From contig NZ_MIEK01000028.1 in assembly GCF_001742285.1 (NCBI RefSeq), positions 1 to 43,906 of the forward strand: a stretch of 43,906 nucleotides of DNA, in the 5' to 3' direction. Within the stretch, counting starts at the first letter, position 1. The number at the start of each line of letters is the position of its first letter. Shown piece after piece: positions 1 through 7,369 of this stretch. The notes under the pieces were generated by a model. The model saw only the letters and a list, made by a program, of their open reading frames with translations, was not told the DNA's origin and searched no databases. The stretch comes from Enterococcus rivorum. GTDB taxonomy: Bacteria > Bacillota > Bacilli > Lactobacillales > Enterococcaceae. Both the position numbers and the translations under genes were made by a program.

Positions 1-116
1 TGATCCCTCTTGTTTTTTAAACGGAACATTCTCTTTTTTTAGAAATCAAAAAAGTGAGGCAACAATCAGATGTATTTCTGACTATTGTCCCACTCTCAGT
101 TTCAACAAAATTTCCA

Positions 117-163
117 TCTAATTTAAATAACTTATTTTCTTAAAATAAGTTATTTAAATTAGA
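117..163. repeat. Perfect 22-bp inverted repeat, possible operator
   Basis: Arms 117-138 and 142-163 are exact reverse complements separated by CTT. The arms have almost no G or C and no T-tract follows, so a normal terminator is unlikely. The right arm covers the -35 region of the promoter whose TATAAT lies at 176-181, which favours a repressor or activator site for the downstream ECF gene (inference). Confidence 0.75.
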
Positions 164-175
164 GAATAACTGACG

Positions 176-199
176 TATAATAGTTTGTAAGCGGAATCA
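176..199 (+). promoter_or_regulatory. -10 box and cre-like site upstream of the ECF S gene
   Basis: TATAAT is at 176-181. TGTAAGCGGAATCA at 186-199 matches the CcpA cre consensus TGWAANCGNTNWCA at all but one position. Its place at the transcription start would fit catabolite repression. No good -35 box is visible; the 22-bp inverted repeat sits there. Confidence 0.55.
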
Positions 200-219
200 A
201 AATCAATCCCCGAATCAAA

Positions 220-237
220 TTGTGATCTATTGAGCAA
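220..237 (+). promoter_or_regulatory. TTGTGA-N6-GAGCAA motif in the leader
   Basis: TTGTGATCTATTGAGCAA occurs about 60 nt before the ATG. The same half-sites with the same 6-nt spacing occur in the hydCBA leader at 5350-5367 on the other strand. It resembles CRP/FNR- or Rex-type operators (TTGTGA-N6-TCACAA) with an imperfect right half. The regulator is unknown. Confidence 0.45.
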
Positions 238-300
238 TTTAATTGTTACTACCTTTTGTTCCAGAAAATCAAAACTTATTTTTAAGAAAGAAGGGTTTCT

Positions 301-837
301 ATGAATCGAAAAGCGCTTTGGATTACTCAAACGGCTATTTTACTGACTTTATTAATTGCTGTACAAGCAGTGACAGCCGGCTTCGGTAATACTTTTATTA
401 CAGGCTCTTTAGTAAATTTAATTTTGATTGTCTCTGTTGTAATCGCTGGCTTATCTAGTGGATTAGCTGTCGCACTCTTATCGCCACTTTTTGCTTATTT
501 CTTTGGGATTGGACCTATTTTTTGGCAAATCGTTGTCTGCATTGCCATCGGAAATGCGTTACTAGTCTTTTGTTGGTCATTTATTGTCGGAAAAAAACGA
601 GAAAATAGTCTATCTATTTATTTAGTAGCAACGATCGTAGCCGCTTTGTTCAAATTTACCTTCTTATACTTTGCTATTGTAAAATTCGTCGTTCCGGTCG
701 TTCTACAAATGCCTGAACCACAAGCAAAGATAGTTTCTGCCGCCTTTTCTTATCCACAGCTCATTACCGCTGTCATTGGTGGAATCCTTGCCACTATGAT
801 TTTACCGATGTTGACAAAAGCATTAAAAAGAAACTAG
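301..837 (+). CDS. ECF-type transporter S component (substrate unknown)
   Basis: 178-aa very hydrophobic protein with about five to six membrane segments (near residues 8-28, 34-62, 64-96, 104-132 and 150-172). Size, hydrophobicity and the short positively charged C-terminus fit the substrate-binding S component of energy-coupling factor transporters, which work with a shared EcfT/EcfA module encoded elsewhere. No substrate motif was recognised. It converges on the hydrogenase operon and shares its promoter layout (cre-like box, then TTGTGA-N6-GAGCAA), so it may supply something used under the same anaerobic or sugar-limited condition, such as a cofactor or metal (inference). The ATG follows an AGAAAGAAGGG ribosome-binding region. 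Confidence 0.6.
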   Translation: MNRKALWITQTAILLTLLIAVQAVTAGFGNTFITGSLVNLILIVSVVIAGLSSGLAVALLSPLFAYFFGIGPIFWQIVVCIAIGNALLVFCWSFIVGKKRENSLSIYLVATIVAALFKFTFLYFAIVKFVVPVVLQMPEPQAKIVSAAFSYPQLITAVIGGILATMILPMLTKALKRN

Positions 838-840
838 GGT

Positions 841-978
841 ATGTCTGAAAACAATAGTAAAATCCAAATATTTCAAGGAATTGTGTTTAAATCTAGTGAA
901 AAATACAGCTTAAGAGATGTATAAGAATGGTTTTATGACAATGAATTGCAGACAATTCGTGAAATGATTCATCGCTGA
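841..978 (+). pseudogene. Short reading frame broken by one stop codon, unknown
   Basis: An ATG four bases after the ECF S stop opens a frame beginning MSENNSKIQIF. It hits TAA at 922-924 and continues in the same frame (EWFYDNELQTIREMIHR) to TGA at 976-978. The two pieces read like one small soluble protein of about 45 residues with a nonsense mutation. No family was recognised, and the ribosome site (AGGGT) is weak. It may be a relic or chance. Confidence 0.3.
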
Positions 979-1021
979 AGTTTTTAAACACCCTTTAAAC
1001 ATACTCCTCTTTCTCAAGAAA

Positions 1022-1073
1022 AAACTGGCCAGGATGTCATTCTTAAAGAATGAGTATCTTAACCAGTTTTTTT
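1022..1073. terminator. Bidirectional terminator between ECF S gene and hydA
   Basis: AACTGG at 1023-1028 pairs with CCAGTT at 1063-1068, with an inner CATTCTT/AGAATG pairing. A T-tract follows on the plus strand (1067-1073) and an A-tract precedes it, so it can serve both convergent units. Confidence 0.75.
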
Positions 1074-1086
1074 CCCCTATCACTTA

Positions 1087-2829
1087 CTAAAACTGCGAAC
1101 GACTATGATAGCTTGTGTGTAGAATTTGATGAGCTTTTTCACCACCAGGTTGTCCTAAAAATTCTTGATAGACGGTCTTCACAATCGGACTATTATTGGA
1201 TTTTCGCAAACCTTTACCTTTATCTTCTTTATAAAGAGCCGCTGCCCGCTTCGCTTTCAAATCCACAAAATTTCGTATGGAAGCTGGTTGTACGGGTTGC
1301 CCGCCACCATTAATGCAACCACCTGGACAGCCCATTATTTCAACAAAATGATACTTTTCCTCGCCTGATTCAATCTTTTCAATCAGCTTTTTAGCATTAG
1401 CAATTCCAGAAGCAACAGCTACTTTAATCATAACACCGCTCATTTCATAGGAAGCTTCTTTAATTCCTTCCATACCACGGACTTCATCAAACTCTATAGC
1501 TTCTGTTTCATGCCCTGCTAACACCTCACTAGCCGTTCTTAATGCCGCTTCCATCACACCCCCTGACGCTCCAAAAATATAGCCTGCACCTGTTGCTGCT
1601 CCCAATGGATCATCAAATGTTTCATCTGCTAACTCGGTGAAACGAATCCCAGCTTTTTCAATCATCCGCGCTAATTCCCTTGTCGTTAACGCAACATCGA
1701 CGTCCGAAACACCTGCTGCAGCTTCATCATCTCGAGTAACTTCAAACTTCTTCGCAGTGCAAGGCATAATACCTACGACAAAAATATCTTTAGGATCTAA
1801 TTTCATCTTATCTGCATACCATGTTTTTGCTAAAGCGCCAAACATCTGTTGCGGCGATTTACAACTGGAGAGATTTGGGATTAGTTCTGGATGATAGGCT
1901 TCACAATATTTTACCCAACCAGGCGAACAAGACGTAAACATTGGAAACGGTCCATCGTTCTTAACTCGTTCTAAAAACTCATTGGCTTCTTCCATAATTG
2001 TAAAATCAACCGCTACATTTGTATCAAAGACTTGATTAAAACCTAAACGACGTAAAGATGCAACCATTTTCCCTTCAACGTTAGTTCCAATCGGAAGATT
2101 AAACGCTTCGCCTAAAGTGACTCGAGTAGACGGCGCTGTTTGTACGATTACATGTTTCGTTGGGTCTTCCAATGCTGACCAAACTTCTTTGGTTTGATCT
2201 TTTTCCGCAATCGCACCTGTTGGGCAAACCACAATACACTGACCGCAAGAAATACATGGCACGTCGCCTAAGCTTTGTTCATAGGCACTCCCAATATGGG
2301 TTTTAAAGCCCCGATTATTTGCGCCAATCACTCCGACTGCTTGCCATTTTGAACAAGCCGCCACACACCGTTTACATAAAATACACTTATTATTATTTCG
2401 ATACATATGGACAGAAGTATCATCAAATTCATACGTACAATTTTCCCCATTATAGTAATCTTCATCATCCACGTTAAACTCTTTACAGAGCTTCTGCAGT
2501 TCACAATTTCCACTACGGATACAAGAAAGACACTTACGTTCATGTGTCGAGAGGATTAATTCTAGATTTATTTTCCTTGAATGGAAAACTCTTTCTGAAT
2601 TCGTCACAATCTCCATGCCTTCTTTGATAGGATAGACGCAGGATGTCACAAGATTTTTTGCTCCTTCTACTTCTACAACACACATCCGACAAGCACCGAT
2701 TTCATTAATTTCTTTTAAAAAGCAGAGCGTTGGAATCTCAATATTATTCACTCGTGCCGCTTCTAAAATGGTCGATCCTTCAGGTGCTGTACAACTTTTC
2801 CCATTGATTGTAATCATAACTTCTTTCAT
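1087..2829 (-). CDS. hydA: [FeFe] hydrogenase catalytic subunit HydA (NAD/ferredoxin-linked trimeric type)
   Basis: 580-aa H2-evolving or H2-oxidising subunit of a cytoplasmic bifurcating-type hydrogenase. Domains in order: N-terminal [2Fe-2S] ferredoxin (Cys36, 47, 50, 64); His-Cys [4Fe-4S] site (His96, Cys100, 103, 109); two [4Fe-4S] motifs (Cys149-159 and Cys192-202); then the H-cluster domain with all three signatures, TSCSPGW near residue 299, MPCTAKKFE near 355 and EIMGCPGGCINGGGQP near 500. The start is ATG 2829 because AGGAGGTGGAGAG lies directly upstream; a longer open frame reaches 2892 but would overlap hydB. It follows hydB by 11 nt. The C-terminal small-subunit-like tail is present. 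Maturases HydE, HydF and HydG, needed for the H-cluster, are not in the window. Known from family: this trimer couples NADH plus reduced ferredoxin to H2. Confidence 0.9.
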   Translation of the reverse strand: MKEVMITINGKSCTAPEGSTILEAARVNNIEIPTLCFLKEINEIGACRMCVVEVEGAKNLVTSCVYPIKEGMEIVTNSERVFHSRKINLELILSTHERKCLSCIRSGNCELQKLCKEFNVDDEDYYNGENCTYEFDDTSVHMYRNNNKCILCKRCVAACSKWQAVGVIGANNRGFKTHIGSAYEQSLGDVPCISCGQCIVVCPTGAIAEKDQTKEVWSALEDPTKHVIVQTAPSTRVTLGEAFNLPIGTNVEGKMVASLRRLGFNQVFDTNVAVDFTIMEEANEFLERVKNDGPFPMFTSCSPGWVKYCEAYHPELIPNLSSCKSPQQMFGALAKTWYADKMKLDPKDIFVVGIMPCTAKKFEVTRDDEAAAGVSDVDVALTTRELARMIEKAGIRFTELADETFDDPLGAATGAGYIFGASGGVMEAALRTASEVLAGHETEAIEFDEVRGMEGIKEASYEMSGVMIKVAVASGIANAKKLIEKIESGEEKYHFVEIMGCPGGCINGGGQPVQPASIRNFVDLKAKRAAALYKEDKGKGLRKSNNSPIVKTVYQEFLGQPGGEKAHQILHTSYHSRSQF

Positions 2830-2840
2830 CTCTCCACCTC

Positions 2841-4718
2841 CTACCCTACGCTTATCGCATGGAAGCGACAAGTATCCAGACAAACACCACATTTAATGCA
2901 AATAGCCTGATCGATTTGATGAGGCTTCTTGATTTCACCACTGATTGCAGCAACTGGACATTTCTTAGCACATGCCGTACAACCGATACATTCTTCTTCT
3001 AAAATCTCATAAGAAATTAGATTTTTACAAACGCCAGCTGGACATCGTTTTTCGACAACATGGGCGATATACTCTTCTTTAAAATAGTGATAGGTTGAAA
3101 GAATTGGATTCGGTGCTGTCTGTCCTAACCCACAAAGAGAATTCTCTTTTACATGGAAACAAAGAGCTTCCATTTTATCCAAATCTTCCATCGTTGCTTT
3201 ACCAAGAGTAATTTTTTCCAAAATCTCTAATAAACGCTTTGTCCCAATTCGACAAGGAACACATTTACCACAGCTTTCTTCGACAGTAAACTCTAAAAAG
3301 AATTTTGCAATATCAACCATACAGTTGTCTTCATCCATCACGATTAGTCCGCCAGAACCCATCATTGAGCCAATCTCTAACAAGTTATCATAATCAATCG
3401 GGATGTCATAATGTTCAATTGGAATGCAACCACCAGAAGGCCCACCTGTTTGAGCGGCTTTAAATTCTTTACCATCTGGAATCCCACCGCCGATTTCTTC
3501 GACAACTTCTCTAAGCGTTGTCCCCATTGGAATCTCTACTAACCCAGTATTTTGTATTTTTCCACCCAAAGCAAAGACTTTCGTACCTTTTGATTTTTCC
3601 GTTCCGATATTAGCGAACCAATCCGGTCCTTTCAAAATAATTTGCGGAATATTCGCGTAAGTTTCTACATTATTGACAATCGTAGGCTTGCCAAAAAGAC
3701 CTTTCACTGCTGGAAACGGCGGTCGTGGTCGTGGTTCCCCTCGATGCCCTTCAATACTTTCAAGCAACGCAGTTTCTTCCCCACAAACAAAAGCTCCTGA
3801 ACCTAAACGTAAATCCAAATGAAACGAAAAGTCACTACCTAAAATATTTTCCCCTAACAACCCCACCTTCTGAGCTTGTTCCATGGCAATCCGCAATCGC
3901 TTCACCGCAATCGGATATTCTGCTCGAACGTATACATATCCTTGCGTCGCGCCAATCGTATACCCGGCAATCGCCATTGCTTCAATCACAGCATGAGGAT
4001 CTCCTTCCAAAACAGAACGATCCATAAAAGCCCCCGGATCTCCTTCATCTGCATTACAAATCACATACTTTTGATCGGAAGGACTTTCTTTTGCAAACGA
4101 CCACTTCATAAACGTCGGAAAGCCAGCACCGCCACGACCACGTATGCCTGAGGCTTTTAAAATTTCTAATACATCTTCTCTAGAACAATTATTGATAACT
4201 TCAGACAAAGCTTGATACCCATCGAAAGCAATATACTCTTCAATTTTTTCCGGATCAATTCGACCACAATTTCGCAAGGCTACTCGTTTTTGCTTATGAT
4301 AAAACGGTGTGTCCATTAATTTATTGATGATTTCTTGCGTTTCATGGTCATGATAAAGAAGCTTCTCTACCAACTCTCCCTTCATTAGATGCTGTTCCAC
4401 AATCTTCTTGGCATCTTTCGGTTTCACTTGATGGTAAAAAACACCTTCTGGATAAATAATGACAATCGGACCTTGGGCACACAAACCAAAGCAACCTGTA
4501 GAAACCAAGTTCACTTTCTCCGACAATTCATTTTTAGCCAATTCTTCTTTTAACGATTGAATAAAAGCATCACTTTTAGAAGAAATACAACCTGTTCCCG
4601 CACAAATCATCATTTCTTTTTCAAAAGGCGGGTCAATTGCTGCTCCCTCTTCTAACCGCATCTTAACATTTTGACGATAAACGTCTCTCAATTCTTTTAA
4701 TTGATTCCAATTTTCCAT
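2841..4718 (-). CDS. hydB: Hydrogenase NuoF-like subunit HydB (NADH/FMN-binding)
   Basis: 625-aa flavoprotein subunit. Order: N-terminal thioredoxin-like [2Fe-2S] domain (GTGC ... STGCFGLC, residues ~40-80); NuoF core with the NADH/FMN loop GRGGAGFPT near residue 195 and the GEETALLESIEG segment; SLBB region; [4Fe-4S] motif ESCGKCVPC near residue 480; C-terminal double [4Fe-4S] ferredoxin (CIGCTACAKKCP and CIKCGVCLDTC). This is the full architecture of HydB/HndC subunits that oxidise NADH and pass electrons to HydA. ATG 4718 has AGGAG upstream. The gene lies 68 nt after hydC and 11 nt before hydA, so it is the middle gene of the operon. Confidence 0.9.
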   Translation of the reverse strand: MENWNQLKELRDVYRQNVKMRLEEGAAIDPPFEKEMMICAGTGCISSKSDAFIQSLKEELAKNELSEKVNLVSTGCFGLCAQGPIVIIYPEGVFYHQVKPKDAKKIVEQHLMKGELVEKLLYHDHETQEIINKLMDTPFYHKQKRVALRNCGRIDPEKIEEYIAFDGYQALSEVINNCSREDVLEILKASGIRGRGGAGFPTFMKWSFAKESPSDQKYVICNADEGDPGAFMDRSVLEGDPHAVIEAMAIAGYTIGATQGYVYVRAEYPIAVKRLRIAMEQAQKVGLLGENILGSDFSFHLDLRLGSGAFVCGEETALLESIEGHRGEPRPRPPFPAVKGLFGKPTIVNNVETYANIPQIILKGPDWFANIGTEKSKGTKVFALGGKIQNTGLVEIPMGTTLREVVEEIGGGIPDGKEFKAAQTGGPSGGCIPIEHYDIPIDYDNLLEIGSMMGSGGLIVMDEDNCMVDIAKFFLEFTVEESCGKCVPCRIGTKRLLEILEKITLGKATMEDLDKMEALCFHVKENSLCGLGQTAPNPILSTYHYFKEEYIAHVVEKRCPAGVCKNLISYEILEEECIGCTACAKKCPVAAISGEIKKPHQIDQAICIKCGVCLDTCRFHAISVG

Positions 4719-4786
4719 AAGTTTTTGCTCCTGACTCTTTCAAACCCTTTCGCCACAACAACAATTACTTCTGAAAATCTTTTTAT

Positions 4787-5290
4787 CTATTCATTTTTTT
4801 GATAAGTTACCAGCACTTTGTCCGCTTTTTTCTTCGTTAAACGACCATATACCTCTTCATTCACCGTAAGCACCGGCGCTAAGCCACAAGCCCCAATACA
4901 CCGACAAGACTCTAACGTAAATTTCCGATCTGAGGTCGTTTCTCCTGGTTTAATCTTCAATTCCGTTGCATAAGAATCCAAAATATCCCCTGCTCCCTTG
5001 ACATAACAAGCCGTTCCCATGCAAACACTAATCGTATATTTCCCCTTTGTCACAAACGAAAACTGCGTGTAAAAAGTCGCCGTACTATAAAGCTGTTCTA
5101 ACGGTAGCTGCAAAGCCCTTGAAATCCGTTCAAGAACCTCCAGCGGTAAATACCCATAGATTCTCTGTGCTTCTTGTAATGCAGGCATTTGTGCCCCTTG
5201 CTGTCCAACTAAATGTCGTAAACTCTCTTGAAATTCCTCCGCTTGACTCTCAGTCTCAATAAATTCAAATACTGTTTCTGCTACACTCAT
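4787..5290 (-). CDS. hydC: Hydrogenase NuoE-like subunit HydC ([2Fe-2S])
   Basis: 167-aa protein of the 24-kDa NuoE family. An N-terminal helical bundle is followed by a thioredoxin-like fold with the four cluster cysteines: CMGTAC (C-x4-C) and CRCIGAC (C-x3-C). Length is typical of HydC/HndA. It is the first gene of hydC-hydB-hydA, with AGGAGGG ahead of ATG 5290. The promoter region at 5414-5422 carries a cre-like box, so expression probably responds to sugar supply through CcpA. Confidence 0.88.
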   Translation of the reverse strand: MSVAETVFEFIETESQAEEFQESLRHLVGQQGAQMPALQEAQRIYGYLPLEVLERISRALQLPLEQLYSTATFYTQFSFVTKGKYTISVCMGTACYVKGAGDILDSYATELKIKPGETTSDRKFTLESCRCIGACGLAPVLTVNEEVYGRLTKKKADKVLVTYQKNE

Positions 5291-5349
5291 GTATTTTCAC
5301 ACCCTCCTTCCTCAATTGAGCTTCTATCTTTTTTGTAAAAAAATCCTTC

Positions 5350-5422
5350 TTGCTCATTTTTTCACAATAAAAATCAAATAAAAAAGATACCGCTTACATT
5401 CTTTCTAATTCAAATTATAACA
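5350..5422 (-). promoter_or_regulatory. hydCBA promoter, cre-like box and shared leader motif
   Basis: Reading the minus strand: extended -10 TGTTATAAT (5414-5422), TGTAAGCGGTATCT (5385-5398), one mismatch from the cre consensus, then TTGTGAAAAAATGAGCAA (5350-5367), about 60 nt before the hydC start. Order and spacing mirror 176-237 upstream of the ECF S gene. There is no strong -35 box. Confidence 0.6.
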
Positions 5423-5528
5423 AAAATAACTTCTTTTAGTTGAAATTCGGATAACAAAAAAAATCTTTTTCACAAAATAATTTTTGTTAGAATCGAGCCA
5501 ACTTTTTTATAAGATAAAATCAATAACG

Positions 5529-5567
5529 AAAAAACTAAGCACACCTATCTCATGCACCTAGTTTTAC
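5529..5567 (-). terminator. Probable terminator after the MazG-like gene
   Basis: AAAACTA (5531-5537) pairs with TAGTTTT (5559-5565); on the minus strand the right arm runs into a short T-rich stretch. The stem is short and the call is tentative. Confidence 0.4.
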
Positions 5568-5579
5568 GATTTAAATTCT

Positions 5580-5918
5580 TTAATATTCTGTATACTTTTC
5601 ATTGTTTCCTTTACTTTTACTAACTGGATATTTCTCATTATTTTTAACTAATTTAGCTTCAATTATCTCATCAATATTAAGATTCAGATTGTCTGCTAAC
5701 ATATATGAATAAATTAGGACGTCCGCAAGCTCTTCCTTAATTCGTTCAAGTTTGGTAGCTGTTACCTCCTCTGGATTTTTCCATTGAAATAATTCCAATA
5801 ATTCAGACGCTTCAAGAGAAATAGAAATGGCTAAATCTTTTTCATTGTGAAACTGCCGCCACTCACGATCGTCTCGAAATTGATTTACTTTCTCCATACT
5901 GCTACTTGAATTGCTCAT
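5580..5918 (-). CDS. MazG-like nucleotide pyrophosphohydrolase
   Basis: 112-aa all-alpha NTP pyrophosphatase of the MazG/RS21-C6 type, which hydrolyses (d)NTPs to monophosphate and pyrophosphate. The core shows the metal-binding pattern: EASELLELFQW near residues 35-45 and EELADVLIYSYML near 62-75, ending with NEKYPV as in house-cleaning dCTPase-like members. ATG 5918 is preferred (AAGGGAG eight bases upstream) over GTG 5927. The gene stands alone between the hydrogenase operon and the toxin island. It may be housekeeping or, like other nucleotide hydrolases in such islands, connected with phage stress (speculation). Confidence 0.75.
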   Translation of the reverse strand: MSNSSSSMEKVNQFRDDREWRQFHNEKDLAISISLEASELLELFQWKNPEEVTATKLERIKEELADVLIYSYMLADNLNLNIDEIIEAKLVKNNEKYPVSKSKGNNEKYTEY

Positions 5919-5982
5919 TTTCGTCACTCCCTTTATTTGTTACATGTTACTGACTATTTAACCCAAAACACAATGTACTTTT

Positions 5983-6008
5983 ATTTTATCACTTTTTTCG
6001 AAAAAGTG
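5983..6008 (-). promoter_or_regulatory. Possible promoter with inverted repeat, upstream of MazG-like gene
   Basis: CACTTTTT and AAAAAGTG (5990-6008) are 8-bp arms around TCG. Next to them on the minus strand is TAAAAT (5983-5988), a plausible -10. The repeat would occupy the promoter spacer, so it could be an operator. Nothing else clear was seen between 5919 and 6173. Confidence 0.3.
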
Positions 6009-6173
6009 GTCTTTCTCTACATAAAATCAATTGCTGTTTTATTTGCGTCTAGGAAATTTCCGCTTCACTTCTTTGAGTCTGGCAAGATAGCCCTATATTT
6101 TTGTAGTTGCTCCGTCACTAACACTATTTATTCGTCAAATTTTACTTTTTTGAAGCAAACTTCATTTACTTGT

Positions 6174-6479
6174 TTATATTTCTTTTTTTATCATGACACA
6201 ATAACCGTTTTTAAATGTTACTTCATAATTAGCTAAAATCGCTATTATTCTCTTTTCAAGTGTTGATATATTGTTTGCTTTATATAATTTTCTGTTCACA
6301 TTCCAGCTAATCAGCCAAAATATAGGCCCTCCTAAAAACCAAATAAACGTTTCTTGGTTGGAAGGACAATACTTGATTAGTTCAGAAATTCTAGTAACAA
6401 TCTTACCAGTAATAACGTAGTCTGGTTTTCTTTCTTTTAATTCCAAATAAAGTGTTTCTATTGTCAGATGATCCATCAT
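6174..6479 (-). CDS. Hypothetical small protein
   Basis: 101-aa protein starting at tandem ATG codons (6479 or 6476) after AGGAGTTGA. An N-terminal soluble part (MMDHLTIETLYLELK) is followed by a hydrophobic stretch near residues 44-58 (FIWFLGGPIFWLISW) and a C-terminal ANYEVTFKNGYCVMIKK. No family was recognised. Position downstream of an LXG toxin/immunity operon makes an orphan or spare immunity protein possible, because such genes often trail these operons, but nothing in the sequence proves it. Confidence 0.5.
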   Translation of the reverse strand: MMDHLTIETLYLELKERKPDYVITGKIVTRISELIKYCPSNQETFIWFLGGPIFWLISWNVNRKLYKANNISTLEKRIIAILANYEVTFKNGYCVMIKKEI

Positions 6480-6536
6480 TCAACTCCTATTAATTAGATA
6501 AAATATTTACTAAATTCACTCAACACTTCTTTCAAT

Positions 6537-6671
6537 TTACACATCTTGAAGAAGACAATCTATAATATGGTATGGTAAATCTCCAATCCGACTCACCGCC
6601 AGTTTAATATTGAATATCTCTTGAGCTGCCACTAGTTCCTGAAAGAAGATTGATAGATAAATGTTCATCAT
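6537..6671 (-). pseudogene. 44-codon open frame, probable gene relic
   Basis: A frame beginning MMNIYLSIFFQELVAAQ and ending in LLQDV then TAA has protein-like composition but no ribosome-binding site. It lies directly upstream of the 101-aa gene, so it may be the remaining piece of a decayed immunity-type gene. Low confidence. Confidence 0.2.
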
Positions 6672-6785
6672 AGGTGATTGCTTATTCACTTATACCATTT
6701 CTATAGTTTTGCATTTTTTAACTAAAATTACTGCATACTGAATATACATACGGAAAAAGAGAAGTTCTTTAAATTTTTGTACAAT

Positions 6786-6895
6786 AAATACAGTTAGCTT
6801 TTTGTTAGCTATTGGCAACCTGATTGGTGAGATTGGACTTACTATTCAAGGCTCTGCTTTCTCAACACCAATTGAGAAGTAGAGTGCCTTTTTCT
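6786..6895 (+). ncRNA. Structured small RNA, copy A (intact, plus strand)
   Basis: TACAAT (6780-6785) is followed by a GTTAGC/GCTA stem, the conserved TTGGCAAC, a middle region and a strong terminator hairpin: AAGGCTCTGC (6848-6857) to GAGTGCC (6882-6888), with CACCAA in the loop, followed by TTTTTC. The same order of elements occurs in copies B and C on the minus strand near 20 kb: TACAATAAA, a GCTAG stem, TTGGCAAC, AAGGCT, then AGTGCC and T-tract. The T-tract ends against the stop codon of the convergent immunity gene (6894). No ORF or RNA family was recognised. Confidence 0.6.
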
Positions 6896-7367
6896 ATTTA
6901 TTTTCAAATTTTTCCTCAGAACTAGTTAAATATTCTTGCCAAGATTCTTCCATACTTTTTCCAGCTACCGAAGGCATATATCCAATAAATCCAGCCATGT
7001 CTTCTGGATAATCAAAATCAGCATAGACTTCTTCAACTTTTTCGTTAAAATCTTCGTAAGTAGATTTCTTAGAATATAATTCTTTCAAAATAACGTATCT
7101 CCATTTGTCTTGTATCATGCTATTATCTTCACTATCTTCTAAATTAATCAATTCATGGATATACGGTAAAATATCTTCATATTCATCAGCTATCGCTATT
7201 TTTAGTACCCAATCAAACCCTAATATGCCTTCATCAAGAATATGTGTAGCAAAATTTATAACCTCACTTCGAGTAATTATTTTGTTCTCCATTCCATATA
7301 GTATTTCTTGCCAGCTCCAGCTAGTTTTTGTTTGAGAAAAACTAAAAAAATCATAATTGTTGCTCAT
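6894..7367 (-). CDS. Probable immunity protein of the LXG toxin (DUF2247-like)
   Basis: 157-aa acidic soluble protein. The N-terminal pattern, WSWQEILYGMENKIITRSEV near residues 17-36, then FATHIL and FDWVLKIA, resembles the DUF2247 family as I remember it, which is found as immunity proteins in polymorphic toxin loci. It begins three bases after the LXG toxin stop, the normal place for a cognate immunity gene. It should neutralise the toxin's C-terminal domain in the producer cell (inference). ATG 7367 overlaps the translational unit of the toxin, suggesting coupled translation. Confidence 0.6.
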   Translation of the reverse strand: MSNNYDFFSFSQTKTSWSWQEILYGMENKIITRSEVINFATHILDEGILGFDWVLKIAIADEYEDILPYIHELINLEDSEDNSMIQDKWRYVILKELYSKKSTYEDFNEKVEEVYADFDYPEDMAGFIGYMPSVAGKSMEESWQEYLTSSEEKFENK

Positions 7368-7369
7368 AT

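Noticed and set aside
301-837. Specific substrate (queuosine, thiamine, biotin) for the ECF S component
   Set aside because: No matching riboswitch in the leader and no substrate-specific motif recognised.
5937-6236. 99-aa plus-strand ORF
   Set aside because: Very F/Y/T-rich, no ribosome site, overlaps the minus-strand gene 6174-6479 and a promoter; typical AT-rich noise.
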